DNA of 20,114 bases from JABDPF01 sp036351575 (GCA_036351575.1 JAZBPJ010000173.1:1-20114), one strand, 5' to 3'; counted from the first letter of the stretch, positions 1 through 8,019 are shown. Translations and numbers: made by a program. Notes: generated from the letters alone by a model not told the origin.

Positions 1-1691
1 AACACGTAGGCCGTCAACAGCACCGCGATCCACAATGCCGTGGTGCCGATCGGCCAGGCCCGGGCAAAGACGCCGTGTACGCGGCGGCCATCGGCTGTTT
101 CCGAACCGAACCAGCGCTGCCCCCGGCGACCCAGCCTGCGGCCGGCAGCAGACAGGGTTTCTCCCGCCTTCGCACCCAGCCAGGCCAGCAGCCTGTAAAG
201 ACCACTCCACAGGCGGAACAGCGCCACGCGCCACAGCCAGTCGGCGTCCAGGCTGATGGTCTCGGTGCGGCGCATCAGCGGCAGCAGCAGGAAGAAGGCG
301 AGGCCGCTGAACAGCAGCAGCTGCAGGTAGAAAATGACCTTGCCCGCCGTGTAAGCCTCGTAGTCCACGGGGTAGGGCAGGTAATCATAAAGCAGCTGTG
401 GGGCGACGCCGAATAGGATGCACAGCACGGAGAAGATCACCATCGCCACGCCCATGTTCCAGGGTGCGTCCTTGGGACGCAGGCCGGAGTCACGCTGGAA
501 AAACACGAACCAGGGAAACTTGATACCCGCGTGCAAAAAGACGCCCGCCGAGGCCGCCGCCAGCAGGAAGTAGACCACGGCCAACCCCTCGTTGGCCGCG
601 GCCTGGGAGATCATCGTCTTGGTGGTGAAACCGGAAGTCAGCGGGAAACCGGAAATCGCAAGCGCTCCGATGATGCCGCACACGGCAGTCAGCGGCATGG
701 TGCGGAACAGGCCGCCGACCTCGGTGCACTTGTTGTACCCCGTCCGGTAAACCACCACCCCGGCGCTCATGAACAGCAAAGCCTTGTAAATGATATGCGC
801 GAAGGCGTGGGCGGACGCGCCGTTGATCGCCATCTGCGTGCCGATGCCGATGGCGCAGACCATGAAACCCACCTGGTTGACGATAGAAAACGCCAGGATG
901 CGGCGGATGTCGTTTTCCAGCAAAGCATAGATGATGCCGTACATCACCATGAACAGGCCGATGCCGATCAGCACCGGCTCGCCCGGGAACAGCAGAATCA
1001 GGGCGAGCACCGCGGTCTTGGTGGTAAACGCCGAGAGGAATACGGAGCCGGTCGGGCTGGATTCCGGGTAGGCGTCCGACAGCCAGGCCGACAGCGGCGG
1101 CGCGGCGGCGTTGATCAGGATGCCGATCAGGATCATCCAGTGGTCGAAGTTGTCGGCCAGCATCGGGCGAATCTCGATAGAGCCCGTATGAACCATCACG
1201 CCCTCGATACCGACCTTCAGGATCACGCCGCCCAGCAGGTGCATGATCGCGTAGCGAATGCCCGCCGCGCGGGCGCCCGGCGTGCCGCCGCACCACACGA
1301 CCACGGTCGAGAACAGCGCCATCAGTTCCCAGAACAGGAACAGGCTGATCAAGTCGCCGGAAAAACTGACGCCGATGGCTCCGGCAGCGTAAGCGTAAGC
1401 CGCGGCCAGTTCGTACCACTTCGCCTGGCGGTAAGCGAACAGGCCCCCGACCAGGGCCATCAACCCGAAAATGGTCGCGAACAGGCGGCGCACCGGGCTG
1501 CCCTCGATCGGCTCGATCGGGTACTGCAGGAAATCGAGCGTCAGCACCACGCCGTCGGGCACCTGCCAGATGGCCAGCAGCGTCAGCAGCGGCGCCAGCA
1601 GCACGACCGCGGTGCGCAGCGCCCCGCGCGTAAGGCCGATCAGCAGTGCGCCGAAGAGCAGGATCAGGGCAGGCGGCAGAAAATCAATCAT
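1..1691 (-). CDS. Mrp/NuoM-like antiporter subunit (third copy), 3' end beyond window
   Basis: Membrane subunit of the proton-conducting antiporter family (NuoL/M/N, MrpA/D), likely part of a cation/proton antiporter complex in the inner membrane. ATG at 1691 overlaps the end of the upstream small gene by 8 bases. The frame stays open for 563 codons to the window edge, so the stop is not seen. The transmembrane-helix-5 (TM5) Glu is present (Glu122, in LFLFWELM) and a TM8-type Lys at 225 (FTTKTAV). At the usual TM7 Lys and following His positions I read Asn194 and Ser201, nine and two residues before Trp203. After about residue 480 there is a polar, Arg-rich extension followed by another hydrophobic stretch. 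It resembles the 'subunit D' copies at the end of similar proteobacterial Mrp clusters. The family is clear; its own transport role is not. Confidence 0.88.
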   Translation of the reverse strand, partial: MIDFLPPALILLFGALLIGLTRGALRTAVVLLAPLLTLLAIWQVPDGVVLTLDFLQYPIEPIEGSPVRRLFATIFGLMALVGGLFAYRQAKWYELAAAYAYAAGAIGVSFSGDLISLFLFWELMALFSTVVVWCGGTPGARAAGIRYAIMHLLGGVILKVGIEGVMVHTGSIEIRPMLADNFDHWMILIGILINAAAPPLSAWLSDAYPESSPTGSVFLSAFTTKTAVLALILLFPGEPVLIGIGLFMVMYGIIYALLENDIRRILAFSIVNQVGFMVCAIGIGTQMAINGASAHAFAHIIYKALLFMSAGVVVYRTGYNKCTEVGGLFRTMPLTAVCGIIGALAISGFPLTSGFTTKTMISQAAANEGLAVVYFLLAAASAGVFLHAGIKFPWFVFFQRDSGLRPKDAPWNMGVAMVIFSVLCILFGVAPQLLYDYLPYPVDYEAYTAGKVIFYLQLLLFSGLAFFLLLPLMRRTETISLDADWLWRVALFRLWSGLYRLLAWLGAKAGETLSAAGRRLGRRGQRWFGSETADGRRVHGVFARAWPIGTTALWIAVLLTAYV

Positions 1692-1977
1692 CGTCCGCCT
1701 CGCGGTAATAGTCCTTGTCGCGTTTCAGCAGGTAGCCCAGGCCCTTGGCGAACAGCACCATCGCCAGGCAGGACAGGAAACCGTAAATGGCGCCGAAGGC
1801 GAACCAGCTGTCCGCGCCGAAATAGCCCTTCACCTTGAACAGCCACTGGGCGCCGACCGAAACTGCCAGCACCACGATGAACACCACCCACAGCAGGCGG
1901 ATCGTCGTGGGCCGGGCCAGCCAGGCGTCGTCGTTTGGCCGTGAATTCACATGCGACGGGTCGTTGCGTTCGCTCAT
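1684..1977 (-). CDS. Small two-helix membrane protein of the Mrp cluster
   Basis: A 97-residue protein with a polar N-terminus, two hydrophobic helices (about residues 26-46 and 58-80) and an acidic C-terminus. The motif GADSWFAFGAIYGFLSC at the second helix looks conserved-family-like. I do not recognise a named function; proteins of this kind occur as unnamed companions of antiporter subunits in similar clusters. ATG at 1977 overlaps the stop of the preceding antiporter subunit by 4 bases, and its own end overlaps the next start by 8 bases, so it is translationally coupled on both sides. It may be an accessory subunit of the complex, which is inference from position. Confidence 0.75.
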   Translation of the reverse strand: MSERNDPSHVNSRPNDDAWLARPTTIRLLWVVFIVVLAVSVGAQWLFKVKGYFGADSWFAFGAIYGFLSCLAMVLFAKGLGYLLKRDKDYYREADDD

Positions 1978-3443
1978 GGCGCCCCCCTGAAAAGCTGAGC
2001 CTCGAGTTCATAGGCCGGCGCGCTGAAAAAGAAAAACGCCAGGGTAAGCACGGCAGTAATCACCAGCGCCAGTACCGCGGCAAAGGGCGCCTCGCCATGG
2101 GCGCGCTCGGGCGGCGTTTTATCCGGCAGGAACCAGGCCATGTAGACGATCGGCAGAAAGTAGGCGGCGTTCAGCGCCGTGCTGGCGATGATGGTCGCCA
2201 GCGCCAGGTAATTGTCGGCCTGGAAGGCGCCGGCCAGGATATACCACTTGGAAACGAACCCGGCCGTGGGCGGCACGCCGATCATGCTCAGCGCGCCGAT
2301 GGTGAAGGCGGTCATGGTGATCGGCATGCGCCGCCCGATGCCCTGCAGCTGCCCCAGCTCGGTTTTCTTTGACGCGACGTAAATGGCGCCCGCCGCGAAA
2401 AACAGCGTGATCTTGCCGAAGGCGTGGGCCACCATGTGCATCGCCGCGCCCACTTCCGCCAACGGCTTCAGGATGGCCGCCGCCATCACGACGTAAGAAA
2501 GCTGGGCGATGGTCGAGTAGGCCAGCAGGCGCTTGAGGTTCTGCTGCCGCAGCGCGACGACACTGGCGGCGATGATCGTGAACGCCGCCGCGTAGAACAG
2601 CCAGCCGCTGCTCGGTTCGGAAAACAGGAAGTCGACACCGAATATGTAAACGATCAGCTTGGTGATGGTGAACACGCCCGCCTTGACCACCGCGACCGCG
2701 TGCAGCAGCGCGCTGACCGGCGTCGGCGCCACCATCGCCGCGGGCAGCCAGCGATGAACCGGCATGACCGCCGCCTTGGCGGTGCCGAACACGAACAGGC
2801 CCAGCAGCAAGCCGATGGCGGGCCCTTCGACATGACCCTCGAGAATACCCCCCGCCGTGAAGTCGCCCGTGCCCGCTGCGCTGTAGGTCCAGATGATCGC
2901 CGGCAGCAACAGGCCTATGGAGGCGGAAATCAGGATGCCCAGGTAGACGCGCGCGGAGCGCACGGTGGCCTTGTCGCCCTTGTGCGCCACCAGCGGATAG
3001 GTCGAAAGCGTGAGCGTCTCGTAGAACAGGAACAGCGTGAAGAGGTTGGCCGAGAACGCAATGCCCATGGCGGCGGCCAGCGACACCGCGAACATCACGT
3101 AAAAACGGGTCTGGTTTTTTTCCTTGTTGCCGCGCATGTAGCCGATCGAGTAGATCGAGTTGACCAGCCACAGGCCCGACGCCAGTGCCGCGAACATCAT
3201 GCCCAGCGGCTCGACCTTGAAGGCGATCTCGATGCCGGGCAGCACTTCCGCCAGCCTGGCTTCCGGGCGGCCGCCGCTGTAGATTTCCGGCAGCAGGCTC
3301 CACACGCAGGCAATCAGCGTTGCCGCGATCAGCAGGGTCACGGCCTCGCGCAGGTTGGCATTGAAGCGGCCGGCCAGCCCGATCAGCAACGCGCCGAAAA
3401 GAGGCACGCCGAGGGCCGCGAGAATCAGCTGCGCGTCCGTCAT
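1974..3443 (-). CDS. NuoL/MrpA N-terminal-like antiporter subunit
   Basis: A 489-residue polytopic membrane protein of the proton-conducting antiporter family. The APTPVSALLH motif (239-248) and VVKAGV (252-257) are the signature shared by NuoL and the N-terminal half of MrpA. Expected functional residues are present: Glu142 in the fifth helix (FLFYETL), Lys223 before MPVH (TM7 Lys), His230, Lys254 in TM8, and a Lys in GFVSKWY (TM12). It is only as long as a single antiporter unit. The C-terminal MrpA domains are found instead in the fused mnhB gene upstream, so this looks like a split MrpA. It overlaps both neighbours by 4 bases (ATGA). Likely role: one proton or cation pathway in the Mrp-type complex. 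Confidence 0.9.
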   Translation of the reverse strand: MTDAQLILAALGVPLFGALLIGLAGRFNANLREAVTLLIAATLIACVWSLLPEIYSGGRPEARLAEVLPGIEIAFKVEPLGMMFAALASGLWLVNSIYSIGYMRGNKEKNQTRFYVMFAVSLAAAMGIAFSANLFTLFLFYETLTLSTYPLVAHKGDKATVRSARVYLGILISASIGLLLPAIIWTYSAAGTGDFTAGGILEGHVEGPAIGLLLGLFVFGTAKAAVMPVHRWLPAAMVAPTPVSALLHAVAVVKAGVFTITKLIVYIFGVDFLFSEPSSGWLFYAAAFTIIAASVVALRQQNLKRLLAYSTIAQLSYVVMAAAILKPLAEVGAAMHMVAHAFGKITLFFAAGAIYVASKKTELGQLQGIGRRMPITMTAFTIGALSMIGVPPTAGFVSKWYILAGAFQADNYLALATIIASTALNAAYFLPIVYMAWFLPDKTPPERAHGEAPFAAVLALVITAVLTLAFFFFSAPAYELEAQLFRGAP

Positions 3444-4948
3444 GGCAACTGCCCCAGCAGCGCGCCCGCAGCCTTTTCTGCCAGTTCACGCTGCGGCGAT
3501 GTGTACAGTCCGAAACCGATGTTGGCCAGTGCCGCCGCCCAGGTCACCGCCAGCATCAGCAGCGGCGCCTCGTTCATGCTCGCGGTTCCGCCTTCCGCCG
3601 CCCCGCCTTCCGGCTGCGTGAACCACACGGCCTCGACAATGCGCCAGATGTAGGCCACGGCCATCAGCGAACCGGCAACGACCACGACGATCAGCGCGAC
3701 GCCCAGCCACCCCTGCTCGAGTGCGGCGGTCACCAGGTACCACTTGCTGATGAACCCGGCCGTACCCGGCACGCCGATCAGGCTGAGCCCGCCCAGCACG
3801 AACGCGGCCATGGTCCAGGGCATCGCCCGCGCGGCCCCGGCCATTTCCCGCAGATCGAACGTCGCCAGGCGGGTGGCCAGGCAGACCACGGCCAGGAACA
3901 GGGTTCCCTTGGCCAGCGCGTGGTTGAACATGTGCAGCATGCCGGCCGACAGCCCGGCGACGCTGATCATGCTGGCGCCCAGCAGGATGTAGCCGATCTG
4001 CGCCACCGAGGAATAAGCCAGCAGGCGTTTCAGATTGTTCTCGAACAGGGCGACCGCCGATCCCACGAGGATTGCCAACGCGGCCAACGGCATCAGAAAA
4101 GCGGTGAACTGCAGTTCGTGCCCGACCAGGTTCTGCTGGAACACCACGAAATCGAAACGCAGCAGCACATAAAGCGAAACCTTGGTCGCGCAGGCAGCGA
4201 GGAAAACCGTTACCGCGTGCGGTGCATAGGTGTAAGCATTCGGCAGCCACACGTGCAGCGGGAACACCGCCGCCTTCAGGGCCAGGCCCACGGTGATGAA
4301 ACCGGCGGCCACCAGGATTGGCCGCTGATCCGCTACCTCGTGGATGCGCAATTCCATGTCGGCTAGGTTCAGCGTGCCCGTCATCATGTAAACCAATCCG
4401 ACGCCGATCAGGTAAAACGTCGCGCCGATGGTGCCCATCATCAGGTACTTGAACACGGCCGGCAGTGCGCGACGATCCGGGCTGCCGGCTACCAGTATGT
4501 AACTGGCCAGCGACGAGATTTCCATGAAAACGAAAATATTGAACGCATCGGCGGATACAACGATGCCGCACAGGCCGGCCAGCGTCAGCAGCCAGGCCGA
4601 GTAGAACAGGGGCTGGCGGTCGCCCTCGATGGCGTCATCGATGCTGCGACGCGCAGCCAGCAGTGCCGCCGCTGACGCGCCGTTCACGATCAGCAGCAGC
4701 AAGGCGCTGAATTCGTCGACACGCAGACCGATACCGTAAGGCTCGGCCCAGCCGCCCATGACGTAACGGACATCAGCCCCCGCCAGCACCTGGCCGGCCA
4801 GGTTCAATGCGACCAGGAAAGCCATGATGCTGCCCGCCGTTGCGGCCATCCAGGCCAGTCCGCGCGGCTTGAGCAGCACGACCAGCGGCGCCAGCAACAT
4901 GGGCGCCACGACCTGGATGGCCGGCAGATGCATGGACAGGTCGGTCAC
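3440..4948 (-). CDS. mnhD: Na+/H+ antiporter subunit D (MrpD/MnhD)
   Basis: Inner-membrane antiporter subunit of about 502 residues. It carries the MrpD-type motif around Glu143 (FNIFVFMEISSLASY), Lys225 before FPLHVWLP (TM7), His232, Lys256 in TM8 and a Lys in GFISKWY. The gene directly follows mnhC, as in MrpC-MrpD and MbhG-MbhH pairs. I chose GTG at 4948 because it overlaps the mnhC stop in the GTGA pattern seen elsewhere in this operon, with a GGAG about 11 bases upstream. An ATG at 4933 (497 residues) is an alternative without a clear ribosome binding site. The open frame continues far upstream through mnhC, but that part is read in the wrong frame. Confidence 0.92.
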   Translation of the reverse strand: MTDLSMHLPAIQVVAPMLLAPLVVLLKPRGLAWMAATAGSIMAFLVALNLAGQVLAGADVRYVMGGWAEPYGIGLRVDEFSALLLLIVNGASAAALLAARRSIDDAIEGDRQPLFYSAWLLTLAGLCGIVVSADAFNIFVFMEISSLASYILVAGSPDRRALPAVFKYLMMGTIGATFYLIGVGLVYMMTGTLNLADMELRIHEVADQRPILVAAGFITVGLALKAAVFPLHVWLPNAYTYAPHAVTVFLAACATKVSLYVLLRFDFVVFQQNLVGHELQFTAFLMPLAALAILVGSAVALFENNLKRLLAYSSVAQIGYILLGASMISVAGLSAGMLHMFNHALAKGTLFLAVVCLATRLATFDLREMAGAARAMPWTMAAFVLGGLSLIGVPGTAGFISKWYLVTAALEQGWLGVALIVVVVAGSLMAVAYIWRIVEAVWFTQPEGGAAEGGTASMNEAPLLMLAVTWAAALANIGFGLYTSPQRELAEKAAGALLGQLP

Positions 4949-5301
4949 CGGCGGTCGATCTCCTGGATTTCGTCTTCCTCGATCGTGCCGTACTCCTCCT
5001 TGATGCGAACGACGATGCCGAGCCCCAGCGCCGTCGTGGATATGCCCACCACGATCGCGGTCAGGATCAGTACCTGCGGCAAGGGATTGGAGAACACCGG
5101 GTCGATCATGTCCTTGAGAAAGATCGGCGCCGTGCCGCCGCTGACCTTGCCCATGGTGATGTACAGAAGAAACACGGCCGACTGGAACAGCGACAGGCCG
5201 ATCAGTTTCTTGACCAGGTTGACCTTGGCCACCACGGCGTAGAAACCGATCATCAGCAGAACGGCGAAAACCCAGTAGTGATAGATGCCGAGCAACTCCA
5301 T
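4945..5301 (-). CDS. mnhC: Na+/H+ antiporter subunit C (MrpC/MnhC, NuoK-like)
   Basis: A 118-residue protein with three predicted helices, homologous to NuoK and MrpC. The family pattern NLVKKLIGLSLFQSAV (residues about 28-43) and the PLPQVLILTAIVVGIS segment (73-88) are typical of MrpC. The C-terminus is a charged tail rich in Glu and Asp. In Mrp complexes MrpC packs between MrpA and MrpD. The ATG at 5301 shares one base with the mnhB stop, and the gene end overlaps the mnhD GTG by 4 bases. Confidence 0.93.
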   Translation of the reverse strand: MELLGIYHYWVFAVLLMIGFYAVVAKVNLVKKLIGLSLFQSAVFLLYITMGKVSGGTAPIFLKDMIDPVFSNPLPQVLILTAIVVGISTTALGLGIVVRIKEEYGTIEEDEIQEIDRR

Positions 5302-6290
5302 CAGAAACGGTCCCGGGCTGCAAAAGCGTGGAAAATACTCAGCAGCACACCGGTCACGGTCAGGCCGACGCCCGCCTCGATCAGGATGATGCCGAGATGC
5401 TGACCGGCGATCGGATCGTCAGCCAGCACGGAGTAATTCAGGAACTCGCCGCCAAGGAAGATCCCGGCCACGCCGACCAGGCCATACAGCATGGCGCCGC
5501 TGACCATCAGGGCGAGCAGGGCGCCGCGCGGAATTGCCTCGAGCGTGCGCTCCTCACCCTCGACCAGCGCGAACAGGATGACCGCAGCCGCGATCAGCGC
5601 GCCGGCCTGGAAACCTCCGCCCGGTCCGTAATCGCCGTGAAACTGCACGTACAGACCGAACAGCAGGATAAACGGCACCAGCAGGCGACCGACGACCCGG
5701 GGAATCAGATCATTGCGCAGCCCGATTTTCGATTCATCCCCGTTATGGGGCCGACGCTGAGCGGCATGGCCATGGCTTGCAGACAACAGGAACAGCACAC
5801 CGATTCCGGCCGTGAACACCACGAATACTTCACCCAGCGTATCGTAACCACGGAAACTCGCGAGTACGGCGGTCACGATGTTGGGAACATCGATGACCTC
5901 CGGCGTTTTCTCGATGTACCAGGGCGCGACATGAACCTGCACGGGAGCGCCCGGATCACCAAACTTCGGCTTGTCGAATGTCGCGTACAGCACGACCAGC
6001 GTGGCGGCGAAGACCACGGCCAGGGAAAGCCAGCGATGCGGCGTGGGCCGGTGCTCACGTTCAAAGGTCAGGGCCAGCGCACCAAGAAACAGGACGGTCG
6101 AAATACCGGCGCCCACCGCAGCCTCGGTCAATGCGACGTCCGCCGCATCGAGCAGCAGGAAATTCGCGGCGATCAACAGGCTGAAAATGCCCAGCAGCAT
6201 CACCGAAACAAACAGGTTGCGCGATTGCACGGCCGCGATTGCCGTGATCACCAGCAGGGTCAGCAGGAAGACGCTGAACAGGACCGTCAC
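5301..6290 (-). CDS. mnhB: Fusion of MrpA C-terminal domains with MrpB
   Basis: A 329-residue protein joining three modules normally found apart. Residues about 1-78 match the DUF4040/MbhD module, with the DVALTEAAVGAG segment (51-62). Residues about 85-170 match the MbhE-like C-terminal part of MrpA, with FRGYDTLGE (146-154). Residues about 190-325 are the MnhB domain, with FHGDYGPGGGFQAG (217-230). In canonical Mrp the first two belong to the end of MrpA. Start is GTG at 6290, overlapping the mnhG stop by 4 bases. The MrpA C-terminal part is thought to help form the ion path between modules, and MrpB is an essential subunit. The separate NuoL-like gene downstream would supply the MrpA N-terminal part. 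Confidence 0.92.
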   Translation of the reverse strand: MTVLFSVFLLTLLVITAIAAVQSRNLFVSVMLLGIFSLLIAANFLLLDAADVALTEAAVGAGISTVLFLGALALTFEREHRPTPHRWLSLAVVFAATLVVLYATFDKPKFGDPGAPVQVHVAPWYIEKTPEVIDVPNIVTAVLASFRGYDTLGEVFVVFTAGIGVLFLLSASHGHAAQRRPHNGDESKIGLRNDLIPRVVGRLLVPFILLFGLYVQFHGDYGPGGGFQAGALIAAAVILFALVEGEERTLEAIPRGALLALMVSGAMLYGLVGVAGIFLGGEFLNYSVLADDPIAGQHLGIILIEAGVGLTVTGVLLSIFHAFAARDRF

Positions 6291-6616
6291 GAATCATGCT
6301 CCGTGTCAGGCGCGCGTCCCGCTTCCGGCTTGACGCCGGCGATCATCGCCGCATTGGCCAGGGCGTAGGAAGCGGTCGGACTGGTTATCAACAGGAACAG
6401 CAGGATCGCCGCCAGCTTGATCGTCGCCAGGGTAAGGCCGGCCTGGAGCATGATGCCGCCCAGCACCAGGATGGCGCCCACCGTGTCCGTAACGCTGGCC
6501 GCGTGCATGCGCGTGTACAGGTTGGGCATGCGCAGAGCGCCGATGCCGCCGACCAGGACGAATGCGCCGCCGGCCGTGAGCAGGACCCAGCTGATGATAT
6601 CGAGAACGACCTGCAT
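6287..6616 (-). CDS. mnhG: Na+/H+ antiporter subunit G (MrpG/MnhG)
   Basis: A 109-residue membrane protein with three hydrophobic segments. It matches the MnhG/PhaG family through GALRMPNLYTRMHAASVTDT (residues about 26-45), the hallmark of MrpG, followed by two helices and a polar tail. ATG at 6616 shares one base with the mnhF stop. MrpG is a small structural subunit of the antiporter and corresponds to MbhC in membrane-bound hydrogenases. Confidence 0.94.
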   Translation of the reverse strand: MQVVLDIISWVLLTAGGAFVLVGGIGALRMPNLYTRMHAASVTDTVGAILVLGGIMLQAGLTLATIKLAAILLFLLITSPTASYALANAAMIAGVKPEAGRAPDTEHDS

Positions 6617-6903
6617 CAGTTTTCCTCCCGCTCCGATTGTTCCTGCAAGCGGCGCGCTGTGCGGGACTTGAAGAACTCGAGCACGGCCAGCACCCCGATA
6701 AAGTTGATCAGCGCGTATGCCAGCGCGAGGTCGAGGAAATCGGGCCGGCCGGCCAGGTAGGCTATTACGGAGATCAGCAGCACCGTCTTGGTGCCGAACA
6801 TGTTGACCGACAGAACGCGATCGTAGACCGTCGGGCCAAGCACGGCCCGGACCAGGGCCAGGGCCATCGTGACGAGGGTCGCTATGGTCACGACGTAATA
6901 CAC
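6616..6903 (-). CDS. mnhF: Na+/H+ antiporter subunit F (MrpF/MnhF)
   Basis: A 95-residue protein with three helices. The motif VRAVLGPTVYDRVLSVNMFG (about 18-37) matches MrpF (R-x-x-x-GPT-x-x-DR), and LALAYALINFIGVLAVLEF fits its third helix. The start is GTG at 6903, one base after the mnhE stop. An internal in-frame GTG four codons later is possible but would shorten the first helix. It corresponds to MbhB in the hydrogenase-linked versions. Confidence 0.92.
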   Translation of the reverse strand: MYYVVTIATLVTMALALVRAVLGPTVYDRVLSVNMFGTKTVLLISVIAYLAGRPDFLDLALAYALINFIGVLAVLEFFKSRTARRLQEQSEREEN

Positions 6904-6904
6904 T

Positions 6905-7429
6905 TCAGTCCCTCCTCAACTCGCTGACGCGCCGGTCCATCTCGCCCTCGGCAATATCCCGCGCCCCTTCCTCGGTCAACGCATGCACGATGAAATGCGT
7001 TTCATCGACATGCAGGGTCAGCGTGCCGGGCGTCAGCGTGATGGAGTTGCCGAGGATCGCGCGGTCCACCGGGTGCGAGCAGTGGGCGTCGAATTCGATG
7101 ACCGTCGGGCTGATCGGAAGATTCGGGCTGAGCACGATGCGCGTGACGGTGATGCTGGATCGCCAGATTTCACGTCCCAGCCAGGCCCAGTAACGCACGA
7201 GCCGGGCAAAATACCGAAGCGAGAACACATCCTGCTCCAGCAGGTGCATGCGCCACGAGAGATACAGCACCAGTACGCAGGAAAAAAGCCCCAGCCCCAG
7301 CAGCAGCGGCTTGTAAATACCCGACCAAAGCAGCCAGGCGGCCACGAGCAGCACGGCAAGAACGGCCGTCTTGACCAGTGGCGTGCGGCGCGCGGCAGCG
7401 CCGGATTGCTTATCGGGCATCGCGTCCAC
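6905..7429 (-). CDS. mnhE: Na+/H+ antiporter subunit E (MrpE/MnhE)
   Basis: A 174-residue protein of the MnhE family. Two hydrophobic helices sit at about residues 19-58, followed by an amphipathic region (YWAWLGREIWRSSITV) and a cytosolic domain with NSITLTPGTLTLHV and a Glu-rich end, as in MrpE. Start is uncertain: GTG at 7429 gives 174 residues, while ATG at 7420 removes three residues and has AAGG about 13 bases upstream. The upstream Rap1a-like gene ends 6 bases before the GTG, so both are probably on one transcript. MrpE is the usual first subunit gene in MBH-type gene orders. Confidence 0.92.
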   Translation of the reverse strand: MDAMPDKQSGAAARRTPLVKTAVLAVLLVAAWLLWSGIYKPLLLGLGLFSCVLVLYLSWRMHLLEQDVFSLRYFARLVRYWAWLGREIWRSSITVTRIVLSPNLPISPTVIEFDAHCSHPVDRAILGNSITLTPGTLTLHVDETHFIVHALTEEGARDIAEGEMDRRVSELRRD

Positions 7430-7435
7430 GCCGCC

Positions 7436-7900
7436 TTATTCGACCGTGCTGCAAGGATAGTGGGTACGCAGGGCCTGGTACACCAACTCCCGGGCCAGCG
7501 GAATCTGTTTCACCAGTTCGGGGTCCTGGGCGTCGTCAACCACGTGATGCACGACTTCTTTCAAGGGTACCGGGTCACCGAGACAGTACTCCGCATAGGC
7601 CGTCGCACCGAACTGACCCAGGCGGTTGCCGATGCGGGTGCGGGCGGCGCGCTCACTGAAAGACTCACCGCCGCCGAGCTCGCGGGTCACGTTCTGCACG
7701 ACCCGCTCGTCCGTGGCAATGGCGCCGTCGATGAACCCCTGGATATAGCGCAGGCAGAAAATGCGGTCCTCTTCAGCGTTCGGTTCTTCAAACCGGTCGC
7801 AGTGCGACAGGAGTTCCGATGAAGACAGCGCTTCGACAGCGTGGGCCGTGGGCGTGGCCAGAATGGCGATGATGAGCAGGATCAGGCCGGACTTCAACAT
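7436..7900 (-). CDS. Secreted Rap1a/Tai-like domain protein
   Basis: A 154-residue protein with a clear signal peptide (cleavage likely after AHA at 21), so probably periplasmic. The mature part has four Cys at 34, 49, 106 and 150, and the pattern FCLRYIQGFIDGA (48-60), then YCLGDPVPLKEVV and ALRTHYPC at the end. This matches the Rap1a/Tai domain, named after type VI amidase immunity proteins but widespread in proteobacteria without type VI systems. The four Cys likely form two disulfides. ATG at 7900 has an excellent ribosome binding site (GAGGAG, 8 bases upstream). It lies 6 bases before mnhE, so it leads the antiporter operon. No effector gene is nearby, so an immunity role is not supported here. 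Confidence 0.78.
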   Translation of the reverse strand: MLKSGLILLIIAILATPTAHAVEALSSSELLSHCDRFEEPNAEEDRIFCLRYIQGFIDGAIATDERVVQNVTRELGGGESFSERAARTRIGNRLGQFGATAYAEYCLGDPVPLKEVVHHVVDDAQDPELVKQIPLARELVYQALRTHYPCSTVE

Positions 7901-7992
7901 GTTTTTATCTCCTCGGTTGCGCGGTCGGTCGCGTTGCCGCGAACCGTTGACCGGGCGCCGCGTATTTTTGAAACCAATTCGTCAAAGTGTGA

Positions 7993-8019
7993 ATTATAAA
8001 CGGGAAATTCAAGCGACAA
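7993..8019 (-). promoter_or_regulatory. Sigma70-like promoter of the Rap1a-mrp operon
   Basis: On the minus strand a perfect TATAAT (-10) lies at 7998-7993. TTGTCG at 8019-8014 could be the -35, with a 15-base spacer; a shifted CTTTGT gives a 17-base spacer. Transcription would start near 7986, leaving a leader of about 85 bases before the ATG at 7900. It is the only strong promoter-like match I see upstream of the ten-gene minus-strand operon. The rest of the 7901-8160 intergenic stretch shows no RNA gene or repeat. Confidence 0.5.

Noticed and set aside
531..1838. A 435-codon plus-strand open frame opposite the third antiporter subunit
   Set aside because: Same low-quality composition, with no ribosome binding site or domain. 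The minus strand encodes a clear antiporter family protein.
3114..3120. A slippery heptamer (A AAA AAC in frame) in the NuoL-like gene, possible -1 frameshift
   Set aside because: The gene is full length in the zero frame with all expected motifs, and I see no supporting downstream structure. It arises simply from the Glu-Lys-Asn codons.
3440..5323. A 627-codon reading of mnhD starting at 5323
   Set aside because: The first 125 or so codons are the wrong frame of mnhC, whose own frame gives a clear NuoK-like protein. The start at 4948 fits the operon overlaps.
1..7429. Complex I (nuo) or membrane hydrogenase operon
   Set aside because: MnhE, MnhF, MnhG and MnhB are present, while no quinone-site, iron-sulfur or hydrogenase subunit is seen, so an Mrp-type antiporter is the better reading for the part in view.
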